The notes under the pieces were generated by a model. That model was given only the letters and a program-made list of their open reading frames with translations, made no database searches and had not been told where the DNA came from. Of a stretch of 39,150 nucleotides of DNA, positions 23,520 to 31,610 are shown piece by piece (within the stretch, counting starts at the first letter, position 1; every line of letters begins with the position of its first letter). This stretch comes from Planctomycetaceae bacterium (GTDB taxonomy: Bacteria > Planctomycetota > Planctomycetia > Pirellulales > Lacipirellulaceae): assembly GCA_003233055.1 (NCBI GenBank), contig QIKP01000035.1:1-39150 (forward strand), written 5' to 3'. The translations under genes and the position numbers were made by a program.

Positions 23520-25352
23520 TCACATCTCGTCCGCAGCTTTGGACTGGTGTTTGGCAATGGTCTTCGTTGCCGAAGGATGCGGCAGAGCAGGCCAACGGAA
23601 CGCCGTGTTGTGGACGCGCTCCGTCAGGAGCCGTTCGTCGGCTGCCAAATAGCGAGGGCTCTTCGGATCGTCGTACACCGAATACCGACCCCACAACTGG
23701 GCGATGCCATCTTGATAAATAAGCGACCACTCCGGGTCGGCCTTCTCCGACTCGTCTTTCATCACCTGGGCAGAGTGCTTATTGGTCCGATCGATGAGTA
23801 CCAAGTCGGGATCGCCAAACTCCAGTACGGCGGTCGGATCGATCGCACCCGCATCCTCTCGGCGATGCCGGCGTCCATCATGCTCGCCCAGAAGGAAGTC
23901 GAAATTCATGTCGACGATTTCTTGTGGGTAACAAGTTCGAAACCGACCATCGAACGATACGGTCGTTTTCGGCGCGAGTGCCGCGATGGCGTACTGTGCC
24001 CAGTTAAACGAAACGACCAACTTGCCATCGATGCCCTTGAAGGTCATCCACTGCACCGCGTCGACTGGGTACATGTTGCGGTAGACAGGAAGGCGTTCGA
24101 GCCGTCCGTAGAGTGCATTGGCCTGCAGGGCAATCGCGATGACCATGGCCCCGGCAAATCCCCAGCGGGACCACGTCCCGAGCCGTTGTACGGGGAGTTT
24201 GGTCAGTCCGTCGGGCCGGAGTCGGCGGAATGCCGACTGCAAGTGCGGCGGCAGCCAAAACCCACAGAGCAGCGCGAAAAAGGCGATATGACGCAAATGC
24301 ATGCAGGCTTGGAGGGCGACCAGCGTGACGATCGCAATCTGCACCCAGTCGCGGCGAAGCTTGGTAAAGCTCCAGCTCGAAATGGCGACCACGAGCAGTG
24401 CCACGAAGGGCCAAAAAATCGGGTCGGAGGGCTGAGGGGCCGCCCACTCGGTAATCTCCGGACGCGGGCTGCCAAGCGATGCGAAGAGCCAATGGTGCAG
24501 CCGGATGCCATACGGGGTAAGCAAAGTGGCTGACATGGCGAAGAGGCCAAGTCCCGCCAGAGCGGCAACGAGGGGCACCGCTTTCCATCGACGGTAATAA
24601 AGCACTTCGATCGCGCGTCCGCCAAGGTAGGTCCCAAGAATGGCAACGCCCGCAACGAATGCGCCGTGAGAGTTGGTCCAAAGAGCGATGATTGGCGCGG
24701 CAAGCAGGAGCCAGCTCAGTTGGCGCGGCGACCAATCGTCGGCAGGCTCAACGGGCTCATGCCCCTCGCTCGCATTTTCGCGGTTCAGCCCCTCATGCCA
24801 TCCTCGGAAGCTCTGCTCGAGCACCAGCATCAAGAGCGTAAACCAAGCGAAGCTCAAAAGTTGAGGACGGACTGGAAAAAACGCGGTCAGGTTGTTGGCA
24901 ATCAGAAGCAAAAACGCCGCCATCGTCAGCGCGCGAACGCCATGCCGGCTGGCGACCCACGCCATCGTGGCAAGAATCACGAGCCCCAGCAAACATTTGC
25001 CCACGAGGAGACCCGTGTCCCCTACCCAGGCATACCCGACCGCGAAGACGATCTCGGCGATGTTCTCATGGTTGACCCAAGGATAGTCGGGCGCGGTAAA
25101 CGTGTGAGTGGCTGTTGCGGGGAGCGCTCCGTCGGCGAGCAGGTCTTGCCCGTACCGAACGTGCCCCCATAGATCGGGGTCGGCCAGGTTCAGCGACAGA
25201 GCCAAGGCGCAGCTCACCCAGAGCGACAAGAGCAACAGCCGCTTGAGGAACCGGTACTCCCGCTTGGCGGCGGCCAAATCCGCCTCCGACAGCGGTGGAG
25301 TGTCGGTGCTCTCTGCAGCTTGGTGGGGCCTGTTTTCAGCCGTTGGAGTCAT
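23520..25352 (-). CDS. polytopic membrane protein, GT-C-like
   Basis: A 610-residue integral membrane protein with about ten hydrophobic segments between residues 37 and 430 and a hydrophilic C-terminal domain. The first extracytoplasmic loop has NLADPDLWGHVRYGQDLL and WVNHENIAEIVFAVGYAW. An acidic DPD motif in this place is seen in GT-C-fold membrane glycosyltransferases and in related uncharacterised bacterial proteins (DPDLWWHL type). The C-terminal part (YAIAALAPKTTVSFDGRFRT) resembles the soluble end of the same group. It probably uses a polyprenyl-linked sugar made by the downstream GT2 enzyme, but this is inference. The ATG at 25352 starts a short charged cytoplasmic tail. Confidence 0.8.
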   Translation of the reverse strand: MTPTAENRPHQAAESTDTPPLSEADLAAAKREYRFLKRLLLLSLWVSCALALSLNLADPDLWGHVRYGQDLLADGALPATATHTFTAPDYPWVNHENIAEIVFAVGYAWVGDTGLLVGKCLLGLVILATMAWVASRHGVRALTMAAFLLLIANNLTAFFPVRPQLLSFAWFTLLMLVLEQSFRGWHEGLNRENASEGHEPVEPADDWSPRQLSWLLLAAPIIALWTNSHGAFVAGVAILGTYLGGRAIEVLYYRRWKAVPLVAALAGLGLFAMSATLLTPYGIRLHHWLFASLGSPRPEITEWAAPQPSDPIFWPFVALLVVAISSWSFTKLRRDWVQIAIVTLVALQACMHLRHIAFFALLCGFWLPPHLQSAFRRLRPDGLTKLPVQRLGTWSRWGFAGAMVIAIALQANALYGRLERLPVYRNMYPVDAVQWMTFKGIDGKLVVSFNWAQYAIAALAPKTTVSFDGRFRTCYPQEIVDMNFDFLLGEHDGRRHRREDAGAIDPTAVLEFGDPDLVLIDRTNKHSAQVMKDESEKADPEWSLIYQDGIAQLWGRYSVYDDPKSPRYLAADERLLTERVHNTAFRWPALPHPSATKTIAKHQSKAADEM

Positions 25353-25530
25353 GGCAGGTTGAAACGATCGAAGTAAAAAGAGAGGGAGACGATTATGGGC
25401 TGCCGAAGGTTAGCTCACAAAATGGGTGCAGGTGGCGACGTTTTCCTAACGCGGAGCACTTTGCTGAAATCCCCAATCAAGACGACCGGCCGATCCCGCA
25501 CAACCCGTTCCATTCGCCCCCCTCCGTGAC

Positions 25531-25538
25531 TGCTAGCA
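25531..25538. promoter_or_regulatory. palindromic octamer TGCTAGCA, copy 5
   Basis: Exact octamer in the 333-base gap between the divergent membrane-protein gene and rimI. It lies 148 bases before the rimI ATG and 178 bases before the membrane-protein start. The only other signals I see in this gap are a poor promoter-like TTGGCA/GATAAC pair (25566-25592) and the hairpin at 25618. Confidence 0.3.
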
Positions 25539-25617
25539 CGCTACGACGGTGGCTTTTAATTTGGCTTGGCAGCATCGCCCGGTTCTGATAACTTGCGGCC
25601 CTCACGGACGTTCGTTT

Positions 25618-25641
25618 GGGGCAAGACGCCCCGCTTTTTTT
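25618..25641 (+). terminator. hairpin with T-run in the rimI leader
   Basis: GGGGC-AAGAC-GCCCC is followed two bases later by seven T residues, the form of an intrinsic terminator on the plus strand. No plus-strand gene ends upstream. It therefore either stops stray transcription or attenuates rimI 45 bases downstream. The stem is only five base pairs. Confidence 0.35.
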
Positions 25642-25685
25642 GGGCCGTGCAGTTCGCACCTGGCCGGCATAGAAGGAAGGCCCTG

Positions 25686-26204
25686 ATGAAGATCCAAGGC
25701 AACTCACAGCTTCGGGTTCATATCCGTTGGATGATCCGTCGCGACATGTCGGAGGTCCTTCAAATCGAGCAGGGGAGCTTCGAGTTCCCCTGGTGCGAGG
25801 ACGACTTCATTCGCTGCCTTCGCCAGCGGAACTGCATCGGCATGGTGGCTGAGCAGGGGGAACGGGTCGTTGGATTCATGATCTATGAACTCCACAAGAC
25901 GCGACTCCACGTGCTGAATTTCGCCGTCCTCCCCGAGCATCGGCGTCTGAACGTTGGCCAACAGATGATCGACAAGCTGGTGAGCAAACTATCGAGCCAG
26001 CGCCGTACTCGCATTTCGCTTGAGGTTCGCGAAACGAATCTCGCCGCGCAACTATTCTTCAAGCAAACGGGCTTCCGCGCGACCGCCGTTTTACGAGACT
26101 TCTACGACGATTCGACGGAAGACGCCTACGTCATGCAGTACCGGTACGAAGGTGCTGCCGAAGAAGATTCCGCCCCCAGCCGCATCCACCGCCTGGCAGG
26201 GTGA
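25686..26204 (+). CDS. rimI: GNAT N-acetyltransferase, RimI-like
   Basis: A 172-residue GNAT protein. RimI acetylates the N-terminal alanine of ribosomal protein S18; relatives modify other N-termini. The sequence has the RimI-like start (IRRDMSEVLQIEQGSFEFPW), the beta4 strand LHVLNFAVLPEHRR with the acetyl-CoA loop following (LNVGQQMIDKL), then SLEVRETNLAAQLFFKQTGF and a C-terminal RDFYDDSTEDAYVMQYRY. All are RimI family blocks. AAGGAAGG lies six to eight bases upstream of the ATG at 25686, so this start is firm; an in-frame extension to 25566 is rejected. The adjacent ribosomal protein genes fit a translation-related role. Confidence 0.88.
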   Translation: MKIQGNSQLRVHIRWMIRRDMSEVLQIEQGSFEFPWCEDDFIRCLRQRNCIGMVAEQGERVVGFMIYELHKTRLHVLNFAVLPEHRRLNVGQQMIDKLVSKLSSQRRTRISLEVRETNLAAQLFFKQTGFRATAVLRDFYDDSTEDAYVMQYRYEGAAEEDSAPSRIHRLAG

Positions 26205-26751
26205 CGGCTCCGTCTCTCGCCGAGTGCCCGCCCGACGCCTTCGGAATCGCTGGTAGACGGAGAGCAGGAAGGGGACGCTCAGCAGGAATCACAGACTCCA
26301 ATGACGCCGAGAAGGGTGTTTAGGGGGACTGCTAGCTCCCGTGTCTCTATCCCAGACCGGGGAGGGAAGGGACAAGTGGGGGCCCGAGGAGTCTTCCTGG
26401 CGCCTTTTTCGGGTATTTTTGCGGTCTCTGAAAATGTTCGTTCAGACAAGCCTGGTTGGGAATTCGCACCCCTTCTCCAGCGAGTCCCAGGACGCTTGCA
26501 AGGTCGCCGAATAAAAGAAACCGCCAAGGCGCCAAGAAGAGTTGGAGGAGAGAGGCAACCGTTCCCCGAATCGGAGGCCGGGAAAACCACGAATTCGTGC
26601 GAATCGATACGAATAGCGGCAAAAGAACACCCCCTCTATCTCTTTGGGTTCGTGGTTTTCTCTGCTTCGGTCGACATTTTTCTTGGCGTCCTTGGCGTCT
26701 TGGCGGTTCAAAAAGGACTTTGCAATCGTCCTGAGCGAGTCCCTCCGCCCG
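26205..26751. other. 547-base gene-free region upstream of the str promoter
   Basis: No supported gene. An octamer variant TGCTAGCT is at about 26329, and the composite inverted repeat is at 26517-26709. Frames of 80-220 codons cross the region on both strands, but they read through the repeat and give low-complexity or cross-genome junk peptides. Confidence 0.6.
26517..26709. repeat. nested inverted-repeat island before the str operon
   Basis: Outer arms: AACCGCCAAGGCGCCAAG near 26520 faces CTTGGCGTCTTGGCGGTT near 26690-26708. Inner arms: AAACCACGAATTCGTGCGAA near 26584 faces TTCGTGGTTTT at 26649-26659. CACGAAT-type and TTGGCG-type repeats of this sort are scattered through many planctomycete genomes and often yield the spurious peptide NRQDAKDAK, which is present here on the minus strand. 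Confidence 0.75.
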
Positions 26752-26779
26752 TTGACGTTGCTGCCGAATCTTCTATACT
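26752..26779 (+). promoter_or_regulatory. str operon promoter (sigma70 type)
   Basis: TTGACG at 26752-26757 and TATACT at 26774-26779 are separated by 16 bases; both hexamers match the housekeeping consensus at five of six positions. The predicted start at about 26786 gives a leader of roughly 115 bases before rpsL. This is the best promoter in the window, as expected for ribosomal protein genes. Confidence 0.75.
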
Positions 26780-26901
26780 GGGCGATTCCCCTATGTCTAT
26801 GCGGAGCGGTCGCCGAACCTCTGTGGTGGCTGAATTCGCGTTGAACCCGATATTTCCCAAGGGCCTTACAGCCCCCGATTGCCTTTCAATCTGTAAACGA
26901 C

Positions 26902-27270
26902 ATGCCCACGATCAATCAACTTGTTCGCAAAAATCGCCGGAAGAAGCGGAAGTTTTCGAAGGCTCCCGTGCTTGAGAAGTGCCCTCAGAAACGGGGCGTT
27001 TGCCTGCAAGTCCGAACGATGACTCCCAAGAAGCCGAATTCCGCGCTTCGGAAGATCACACGTGTTCGGTTGTCGAATGGCAAGGAAGTGACCGTCTACA
27101 TTCCGGGCGAAGGGCACACGCTGCAGGAACATAGCATCGTGCTGGTTCGTGGCGGTCGAGTTCGCGACCTGCCAGGTGTTCGGTACCAGGTGGTCCGCGG
27201 CGCGCTCGATACGCTCGGCGTGACTGAAAGAAAACAGAGCCGCAGCCGATATGGCGCGAAGAAGATTTAA
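26902..27270 (+). CDS. rpsL: 30S ribosomal protein S12
   Basis: A 122-residue protein of the decoding centre. Conserved blocks are [29 protein letters not shown] (Lys43 and Lys44 present), EGHTLQEHS and [20 protein letters not shown]. At position 88, where E. coli and most bacteria have Lys, this protein has Arg (codon CGC at 27163-27165). Lys-to-Arg at this site is a known streptomycin-resistance change in E. coli and Mycobacterium. It is the first gene of a str operon, followed by rpsG and an EF-G gene. The start is unambiguous. Confidence 0.98.
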   Translation: MPTINQLVRKNRRKKRKFSKAPVLEKCPQKRGVCLQVRTMTPKKPNSALRKITRVRLSNGKEVTVYIPGEGHTLQEHSIVLVRGGRVRDLPGVRYQVVRGALDTLGVTERKQSRSRYGAKKI

Positions 27271-27271
27271 G

Positions 27272-27303
27272 GAAGGCTGCTAGCCAGTGAAGCCGTAGCC
27301 TTC
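27272..27303 (+). promoter_or_regulatory. hairpin in the rpsL-rpsG spacer
   Basis: GAAGGCT at 27272-27278 pairs with AGCCTTC at 27297-27303 around an 18-base loop. In E. coli ribosomal protein S7 represses the str operon by binding the rpsL-rpsG spacer, so this is a candidate autoregulatory structure. Similarity to the E. coli site is positional only. Confidence 0.35.
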
Positions 27304-27361
27304 TGTGTTGAAATTAGAGCCTAATAGCCAACCAAAATCGTCCAATAGCTGAGAGCCAAAC

Positions 27362-27832
27362 ATGGGTCGTATTACCGCCAGTCGCAAACAACTCAAGCCC
27401 GATCCGGTTCATGGGTCGCTCTTGGCTTCCAAGTTCATCAATTGCCTGATGCTGGGTGGTAAGAAGAGTACGGCCCAGCGGGTTTTTTATAACGCACTCG
27501 ATATCATTAAAGAGCGTGTTCCCGACGTCGATCCGATCGAGGTTTTCACTACGGCGGTGGAGAACGTGAAGCCAGCGATCGAGGTTCGTAGTAAGCGAGT
27601 GGGTGGTGCAGCGTATCAAGTCCCGATGCAAGTGAATCGTGCTCGACAGCAGTCGCTGGCGATTCGCTGGCTCTTGATTGCCATTCGTGACAAGAAGGGC
27701 CGTCCGACGCACCTCAAGCTGGCCGACGAGCTGGTGCAAGCCTACAACCGCGAAGGGGCAGCAATGACCCGTCGTGACAACGTCCACCGCATGGCCGACG
27801 CGAATAAAGCGTTCGCGCATTTCGCGTGGTAG
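27362..27832 (+). CDS. rpsG: 30S ribosomal protein S7
   Basis: A 156-residue primary-assembly protein that nucleates the 30S head by binding 16S rRNA. It contains the S7 blocks [61 protein letters not shown] and [20 protein letters not shown]. Length is normal. It follows rpsL by 91 bases. The next gene, EF-G, is 282 bases further on, longer than usual in a str operon, and may have its own promoter. Confidence 0.98.
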   Translation: MGRITASRKQLKPDPVHGSLLASKFINCLMLGGKKSTAQRVFYNALDIIKERVPDVDPIEVFTTAVENVKPAIEVRSKRVGGAAYQVPMQVNRARQQSLAIRWLLIAIRDKKGRPTHLKLADELVQAYNREGAAMTRRDNVHRMADANKAFAHFAW

Positions 27833-28024
27833 GGTCGGCTTTGGCCTTCCCCCTTCCGCTCCGCTCCTGTTTTTCTCGAAGGGGCGATCCGCCGGAGGAG
27901 ATTCCCCCAGGGTGGCGATCCGTGGTCTTGACGGACGCGTTTTGGTGGGGCAGCGCCGCTTCATCCGTGGGATTGCGGTGCCCGATCGGCGCTTGTGAGG
28001 CCCGCAGCCAGCGACGGCGGTTCG

Positions 28025-28033
28025 TGTTAGAAT
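28025..28033 (+). promoter_or_regulatory. possible extended -10 for the EF-G gene
   Basis: TGTTAGAAT is an extended -10 (TG-N-TAGAAT) about 82 bases before the EF-G ATG. The -35 region is poor, which an extended -10 can tolerate. The same TTAGAAT string lies before pntAA at 13364-13370. The remaining spacer after rpsG holds nothing else recognised. Confidence 0.4.
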
Positions 28034-28114
28034 CGGGGTGCGCATTTTCTGGCTTCTTCCGAGCGAGCCTAAGCCGCTGGCGGCTTGGTATCGATCCTTT
28101 CTAGTTGGCTTCCG

Positions 28115-30250
28115 ATGGCGACCGATCTTACCCAACTCCGCAACATCGGCATCATTGCTCACATTGATGCCGGCAAGACGACCGTCACGGAGCAGATGCT
28201 CTTTGCGAGTGGGGCGAAGCACCGCGCGGGCGAAGTCGATAAAGGGACCACCACGACCGACGACGACGCCGAAGAGGAAGAACGCGGGATTACGATCTAC
28301 TCCGCCTGCGTTGCGTTTCCTTGGAAAAAGGTCTCGATCAACCTGATCGACACACCGGGCCATGTCGACTTTACCGCTGAGGTCGAGCGAAGCTTGAGGG
28401 TCCTCGACGGGGCGGTGGTGGTCTTCAGCGCTCGCGAGGGAGTGGAGGCGCAGAGCGAGACGGTATGGCGGCAGGCGAACAAGTATGGTGTGCCACGGAT
28501 CGCGTTCGTCAATAAATTGGATCGTGAAGGGGCTGATTTTTTTGGGGTGCTAGGGCAAATCGAGAATCGCCTCGGCGCAAGGCCGGTCGCCTTGCAAATC
28601 CCGGTCGGGCAGGGGCCGGCGCATACCAAGGATCCTCTACGTGGCGTAATCGATCTGATCCGAATGAAGATGCTTACGTTCCCTGGGGGGCGGCAAGACA
28701 TGCGCGTCGTGGAGGAGGAAGTCCCCGAAGAGTCGCTGAAAGAGGCCCAGGAGTGGCGGGAAAAACTGCTCGAGACGCTCTACGACTTTAGCAACGACCT
28801 CATGGAACGGGCGCTCGCGGAGGAACCGATTCCTGAAAAACTGATCCACAAAGTCATTCGTAATGCAACGACCCTTCAGCTGATCCAGCCCGTCCTTTGC
28901 GGATCGGCGCTCCATGGCGTGGGGGTGCAGCCGCTGATGGATGGGGTCGCAGCCTACTTGCCCAACCCGCTTGAAATGCCACCGGTCAAAGGGACCAACC
29001 CCCTTGGCAAATCGAAGAAAAAGGGGGGGGACGAGGAGAGGGGCGAGCCCCCCAGAATTTTCCGAAAGCCCGATCCCAAGGAGCCGTTTTGCGCCTTGGT
29101 ATTTAAAATCCTTCCTTACAAGACGGGGGACTTGTATTGGATTCGGATTTACTCCGGGGAGCTGAAGCCGAACAGTCGGATGCTTAACGCGGGCAAGAAT
29201 AAAAAGGAAAACGTCGCCCAGCTTTGGCGAATCCATGCCACGAAGAAGGACGAACAGCTGACCGGTGCCCAGGCGGGCGACATCTGCGCAGTCATCGGGC
29301 TGCGGGAGAGTGTGACGGGCGACACGTTGTGCGACACGCGCGAGCCGATCTTACTCGAGTCGATCGAGTTCCCCGACACGGTCATCTCGATGGCGATCGA
29401 GCCCGAAAGCATGGCCGACAAAAAGAAGCTCGCCGGCGTCCTGGAGATGCTCCGAAAACAAGACCCGACCTTCCACGCGGAAGAAAACGACGAGACCGGG
29501 CAAACCCTCATTAGCGGGATGGGGGAATTGCACTTGGAGGTGATTCAGCATCGACTGCTTCGAGACTTTAAGCTCAACGTCAAGGTGCATCGCCCTCGGG
29601 TGAGTTACCGCGAAACCGTTGGATGCGCGGCCGAAGTGGTGGGGGAATGCAAGCGGCTGCACAACGGCGTACAGCATACGGCGAGCCTGAAGCTCCGAGT
29701 CGAGCCGTTTGTCGCGACAGGCCCCTTGGCGGCCCACGCGCCGCCCGTGATGGTCTCGATCGACCCGAATCATGGGTTGCCGAACGAATTCTTAAATGTC
29801 GTGATGGAAGAGCTGGAAACGGCAGCCGGTGGTGGCGGGACCCTTGGGTTTCCGCTGATGCGGATGAAAGTGACCGTGCTCGGTGGCGAGGTTCACGAGA
29901 CCGAATCGACCGACATTGCCTTTCGCACCGCAACGAATCAAGCCTTCGACCAAGGACTACGGAAAGCGGGGCTCGTACTGCTCGAACCGATCATGAATCT
30001 CGAAATCTCGACGCCCGATGAGCATGTGGGCGATTTGGTAGGAGACCTGCAACAACGCCGAGCGATCATCCATCAAACCGAAGCTCGCGGCACCGACACC
30101 GTACTCCATGCCGAAGCGCCACTCGCGAGCCTCTTCGGCTACTCCAGCGCCATGCGCTCCCTCAGCCAAGGCCGGGCGGGATGCTCGATGACGCCGAGTG
30201 GCTACGCCCCCGCGCCGAACGAGGTGGTCAAGCGGTTCCTAGGAGAGTGA
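28115..30250 (+). CDS. fusA: elongation factor G, divergent (planctomycete/spd type)
   Basis: A 711-residue translational GTPase. G motifs: AHIDAGKTT (15-23), RGIT with switch-I Thr60, DTPGH (79-83) and NKLD. Domain II-V blocks include ISGMGELHLEVIQHRLL, RPRVSYRETV, LEPIMNLEISTP and FGYSSAMRSLSQGRAGCSM. The domain IV stretch after SYRETV lacks the QSGGRGQ loop of classical EF-G, while the HETESTDIAF segment replaces the usual HDVDSSEMAF. A charged insert (KSKKKGGDEERGEPP) lies between domains I and II at about 297-311. These traits recall the spirochaete-planctomycete-delta group (spdEFG) and mitochondrial EFG2-like factors. It could be the translocase or the recycling factor. The expected tuf gene does not follow it. 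Confidence 0.92.
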   Translation: MATDLTQLRNIGIIAHIDAGKTTVTEQMLFASGAKHRAGEVDKGTTTTDDDAEEEERGITIYSACVAFPWKKVSINLIDTPGHVDFTAEVERSLRVLDGAVVVFSAREGVEAQSETVWRQANKYGVPRIAFVNKLDREGADFFGVLGQIENRLGARPVALQIPVGQGPAHTKDPLRGVIDLIRMKMLTFPGGRQDMRVVEEEVPEESLKEAQEWREKLLETLYDFSNDLMERALAEEPIPEKLIHKVIRNATTLQLIQPVLCGSALHGVGVQPLMDGVAAYLPNPLEMPPVKGTNPLGKSKKKGGDEERGEPPRIFRKPDPKEPFCALVFKILPYKTGDLYWIRIYSGELKPNSRMLNAGKNKKENVAQLWRIHATKKDEQLTGAQAGDICAVIGLRESVTGDTLCDTREPILLESIEFPDTVISMAIEPESMADKKKLAGVLEMLRKQDPTFHAEENDETGQTLISGMGELHLEVIQHRLLRDFKLNVKVHRPRVSYRETVGCAAEVVGECKRLHNGVQHTASLKLRVEPFVATGPLAAHAPPVMVSIDPNHGLPNEFLNVVMEELETAAGGGGTLGFPLMRMKVTVLGGEVHETESTDIAFRTATNQAFDQGLRKAGLVLLEPIMNLEISTPDEHVGDLVGDLQQRRAIIHQTEARGTDTVLHAEAPLASLFGYSSAMRSLSQGRAGCSMTPSGYAPAPNEVVKRFLGE

Positions 30251-30345
30251 CCTCCTTCGGATCGCAGCCAGTCCTGTGAACGGCTACGGAATAGCCCCCT
30301 GTTGTTTTTGCACAAGTCCCCCGTTTTGGCCCAAACTCCAGCCAT

Positions 30346-30610
30346 GCGATTCTCTGCATCCAATTCTTTTCTTCCTTTGCGCCTCCGCACCTTTGCGTGA
30401 GACAATTGGCTGCCAGCTTCCAACGCCCGGAGAATAAGCCTCACGCAAAGGCGCAAAGACACAAGTAGCCATTCACGAGTCGAAAGAGTGAACCACGAAT
30501 TTTACGAATCGACACGAATAATCGCCAAGCAAAGTTAGCTTCGATGAGCGTTCTCCAACCGCACATCTGCGATTCTCTGCGGCCAATTCCTTTGCGCCTT
30601 TGCGTGAGAC
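30346..30610. repeat. repeat island after the EF-G gene
   Basis: Two direct copies of a unit starting GCGATTCTCTGC, containing CCAATTC and ending TTTGCGTGAGAC, are at 30346-30402 and 30569-30610. An inverted partial copy, GCCTCACGCAAAGGCGCAAA, is at about 30438-30457. Between them, CCACGAATTTTACGAATCGA belongs to the same CACGAAT family as the island before the str operon. The 508-base gap 30251-30758 holds no supported gene. Confidence 0.75.
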
Positions 30611-30685
30611 GTTTTTGGGTTGCGGTTGAGGCGACGCAAAACTCTCTGTCGTCGTGCGGTTCGGCGAGGGGAGAACCTGTCGTCG

Positions 30686-30729
30686 CGGACCGCCCGCCAC
30701 GGCGGATCGATGACGTAGCGGTCCGGCTA
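30686..30729 (+). repeat. REP-like palindrome family A, copy 3
   Basis: CGGACCGC at 30686-30693 and GCGGTCCG at 30718-30725, then GCTA. The interior is longer than in the other copies, so the hairpin has a 24-base loop that includes a CCGCC...GGCGG pairing. It sits just past the end of the phosphoesterase gene. Confidence 0.7.
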
Positions 30730-30758
30730 GGGGGAACCGCTCTACCGAAGCCGATTGC

Positions 30759-31610
30759 TCATGCAATCTTCGTGAGCCGAAAGAGGGTGATTTCAGGTCG
30801 GCAGAGAAATCGTATCGACCGGGCATATCCCAGGCCACGATTGACGTAGAGCCGACGACGATCGGACAAGACGACTTCGCCGGCAGTGTAGCGTTTGTTA
30901 CGGATAGGAACGATTGGTGCCCCGATGCCAGGTACCCGGCATTGCCCGCCATGGGTATGGCCCGCCAGCACCCAGCCTTCAAAACCGGCCCAGCCAGGCA
31001 GGTCGACGGTATCGGGGTTGTGGGTCAAGGCAATTCCCTCGCTGCGGAGATCAAACTGGAGCAGCGGCGCAACGGGATCGAATCGTTTCACCCAAAGTTC
31101 ATCGAATCCAACAATCTGTAGCCCTTGAAAGTCGGTTAACTCGTTTTGCAACGTGATCGCGCCGATGCCGCGTAGCTGGCGCATCAGCTCATCCCCCACC
31201 GAAGTTTGCTTGCAATGCATGCCGTAGTCGTGGTTTCCAGGGATCACGTAGACGGGTGTTTGGTCAGGACGGAGTAAGCGGACAAGATCGACCACCCGAC
31301 CGACCTGCTCGGCTCCTTCGCAAGTCATCAAGTCGCCAGTGATAGCAATCAAGTCCGGCTTCAGCGATGCCGCCTGCTCGACCGCCCGGCGGAGGTAGCC
31401 AGGATCGACATTGCGCCCGACGTGCAAGTCGCTAATCTGCACGAGCTTCTTCCCTTCGAGGCCCGACGGCAGGCCGCGCAGCGGCAGGCTCCGATCGACA
31501 ATCTCGACCCAATGCGGCTCAATTTTCCAGGCATAAAATCCTGCCAGCGCCCCCCCCCCGACCGTGACGGTCGCGGCCTTCTGAAGAAACCTTCTACGGT
31601 TGACATTCAT
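30759..31610 (-). CDS. Tat-exported calcineurin-like metallophosphoesterase (YkuE-like)
   Basis: A 283-residue exported phosphoesterase. The N-terminus MNVNRRRFLQKAATVTVGGG is a twin-arginine signal, so the protein folds with its metals before export. All five metal-site motifs are present: SDLHVGR, GDLMTC, PGNHDYG, THNPD and GHTHGGQ. YkuE of Bacillus has the same plan and is a Tat-exported metal-dependent phosphoesterase. The substrate is unknown; UDP-diacylglucosamine- or phosphodiester-type lipids are possible for this superfamily. An ATG at 31625 would add five residues. It is divergent from the acidic lipoprotein gene, with a shared 129-base control region. Confidence 0.9.
   Translation of the reverse strand: MNVNRRRFLQKAATVTVGGGALAGFYAWKIEPHWVEIVDRSLPLRGLPSGLEGKKLVQISDLHVGRNVDPGYLRRAVEQAASLKPDLIAITGDLMTCEGAEQVGRVVDLVRLLRPDQTPVYVIPGNHDYGMHCKQTSVGDELMRQLRGIGAITLQNELTDFQGLQIVGFDELWVKRFDPVAPLLQFDLRSEGIALTHNPDTVDLPGWAGFEGWVLAGHTHGGQCRVPGIGAPIVPIRNKRYTAGEVVLSDRRRLYVNRGLGYARSIRFLCRPEITLFRLTKIA

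Noticed and set aside
23436..24533. A 365-codon plus-strand frame
   Set aside because: It is antisense to the membrane protein gene, which has coherent TM helices and conserved motifs.
26442..26711. Minus-strand frame starting MNRQDAKDAKK
   Set aside because: This peptide is a well-known spurious product of TTGGCG-type dispersed repeats, not a gene.
26301..26975. A 224-codon plus-strand frame overlapping the start of rpsL
   Set aside because: It reads through the repeat island and the str promoter and overlaps rpsL in another frame; no domain is present.
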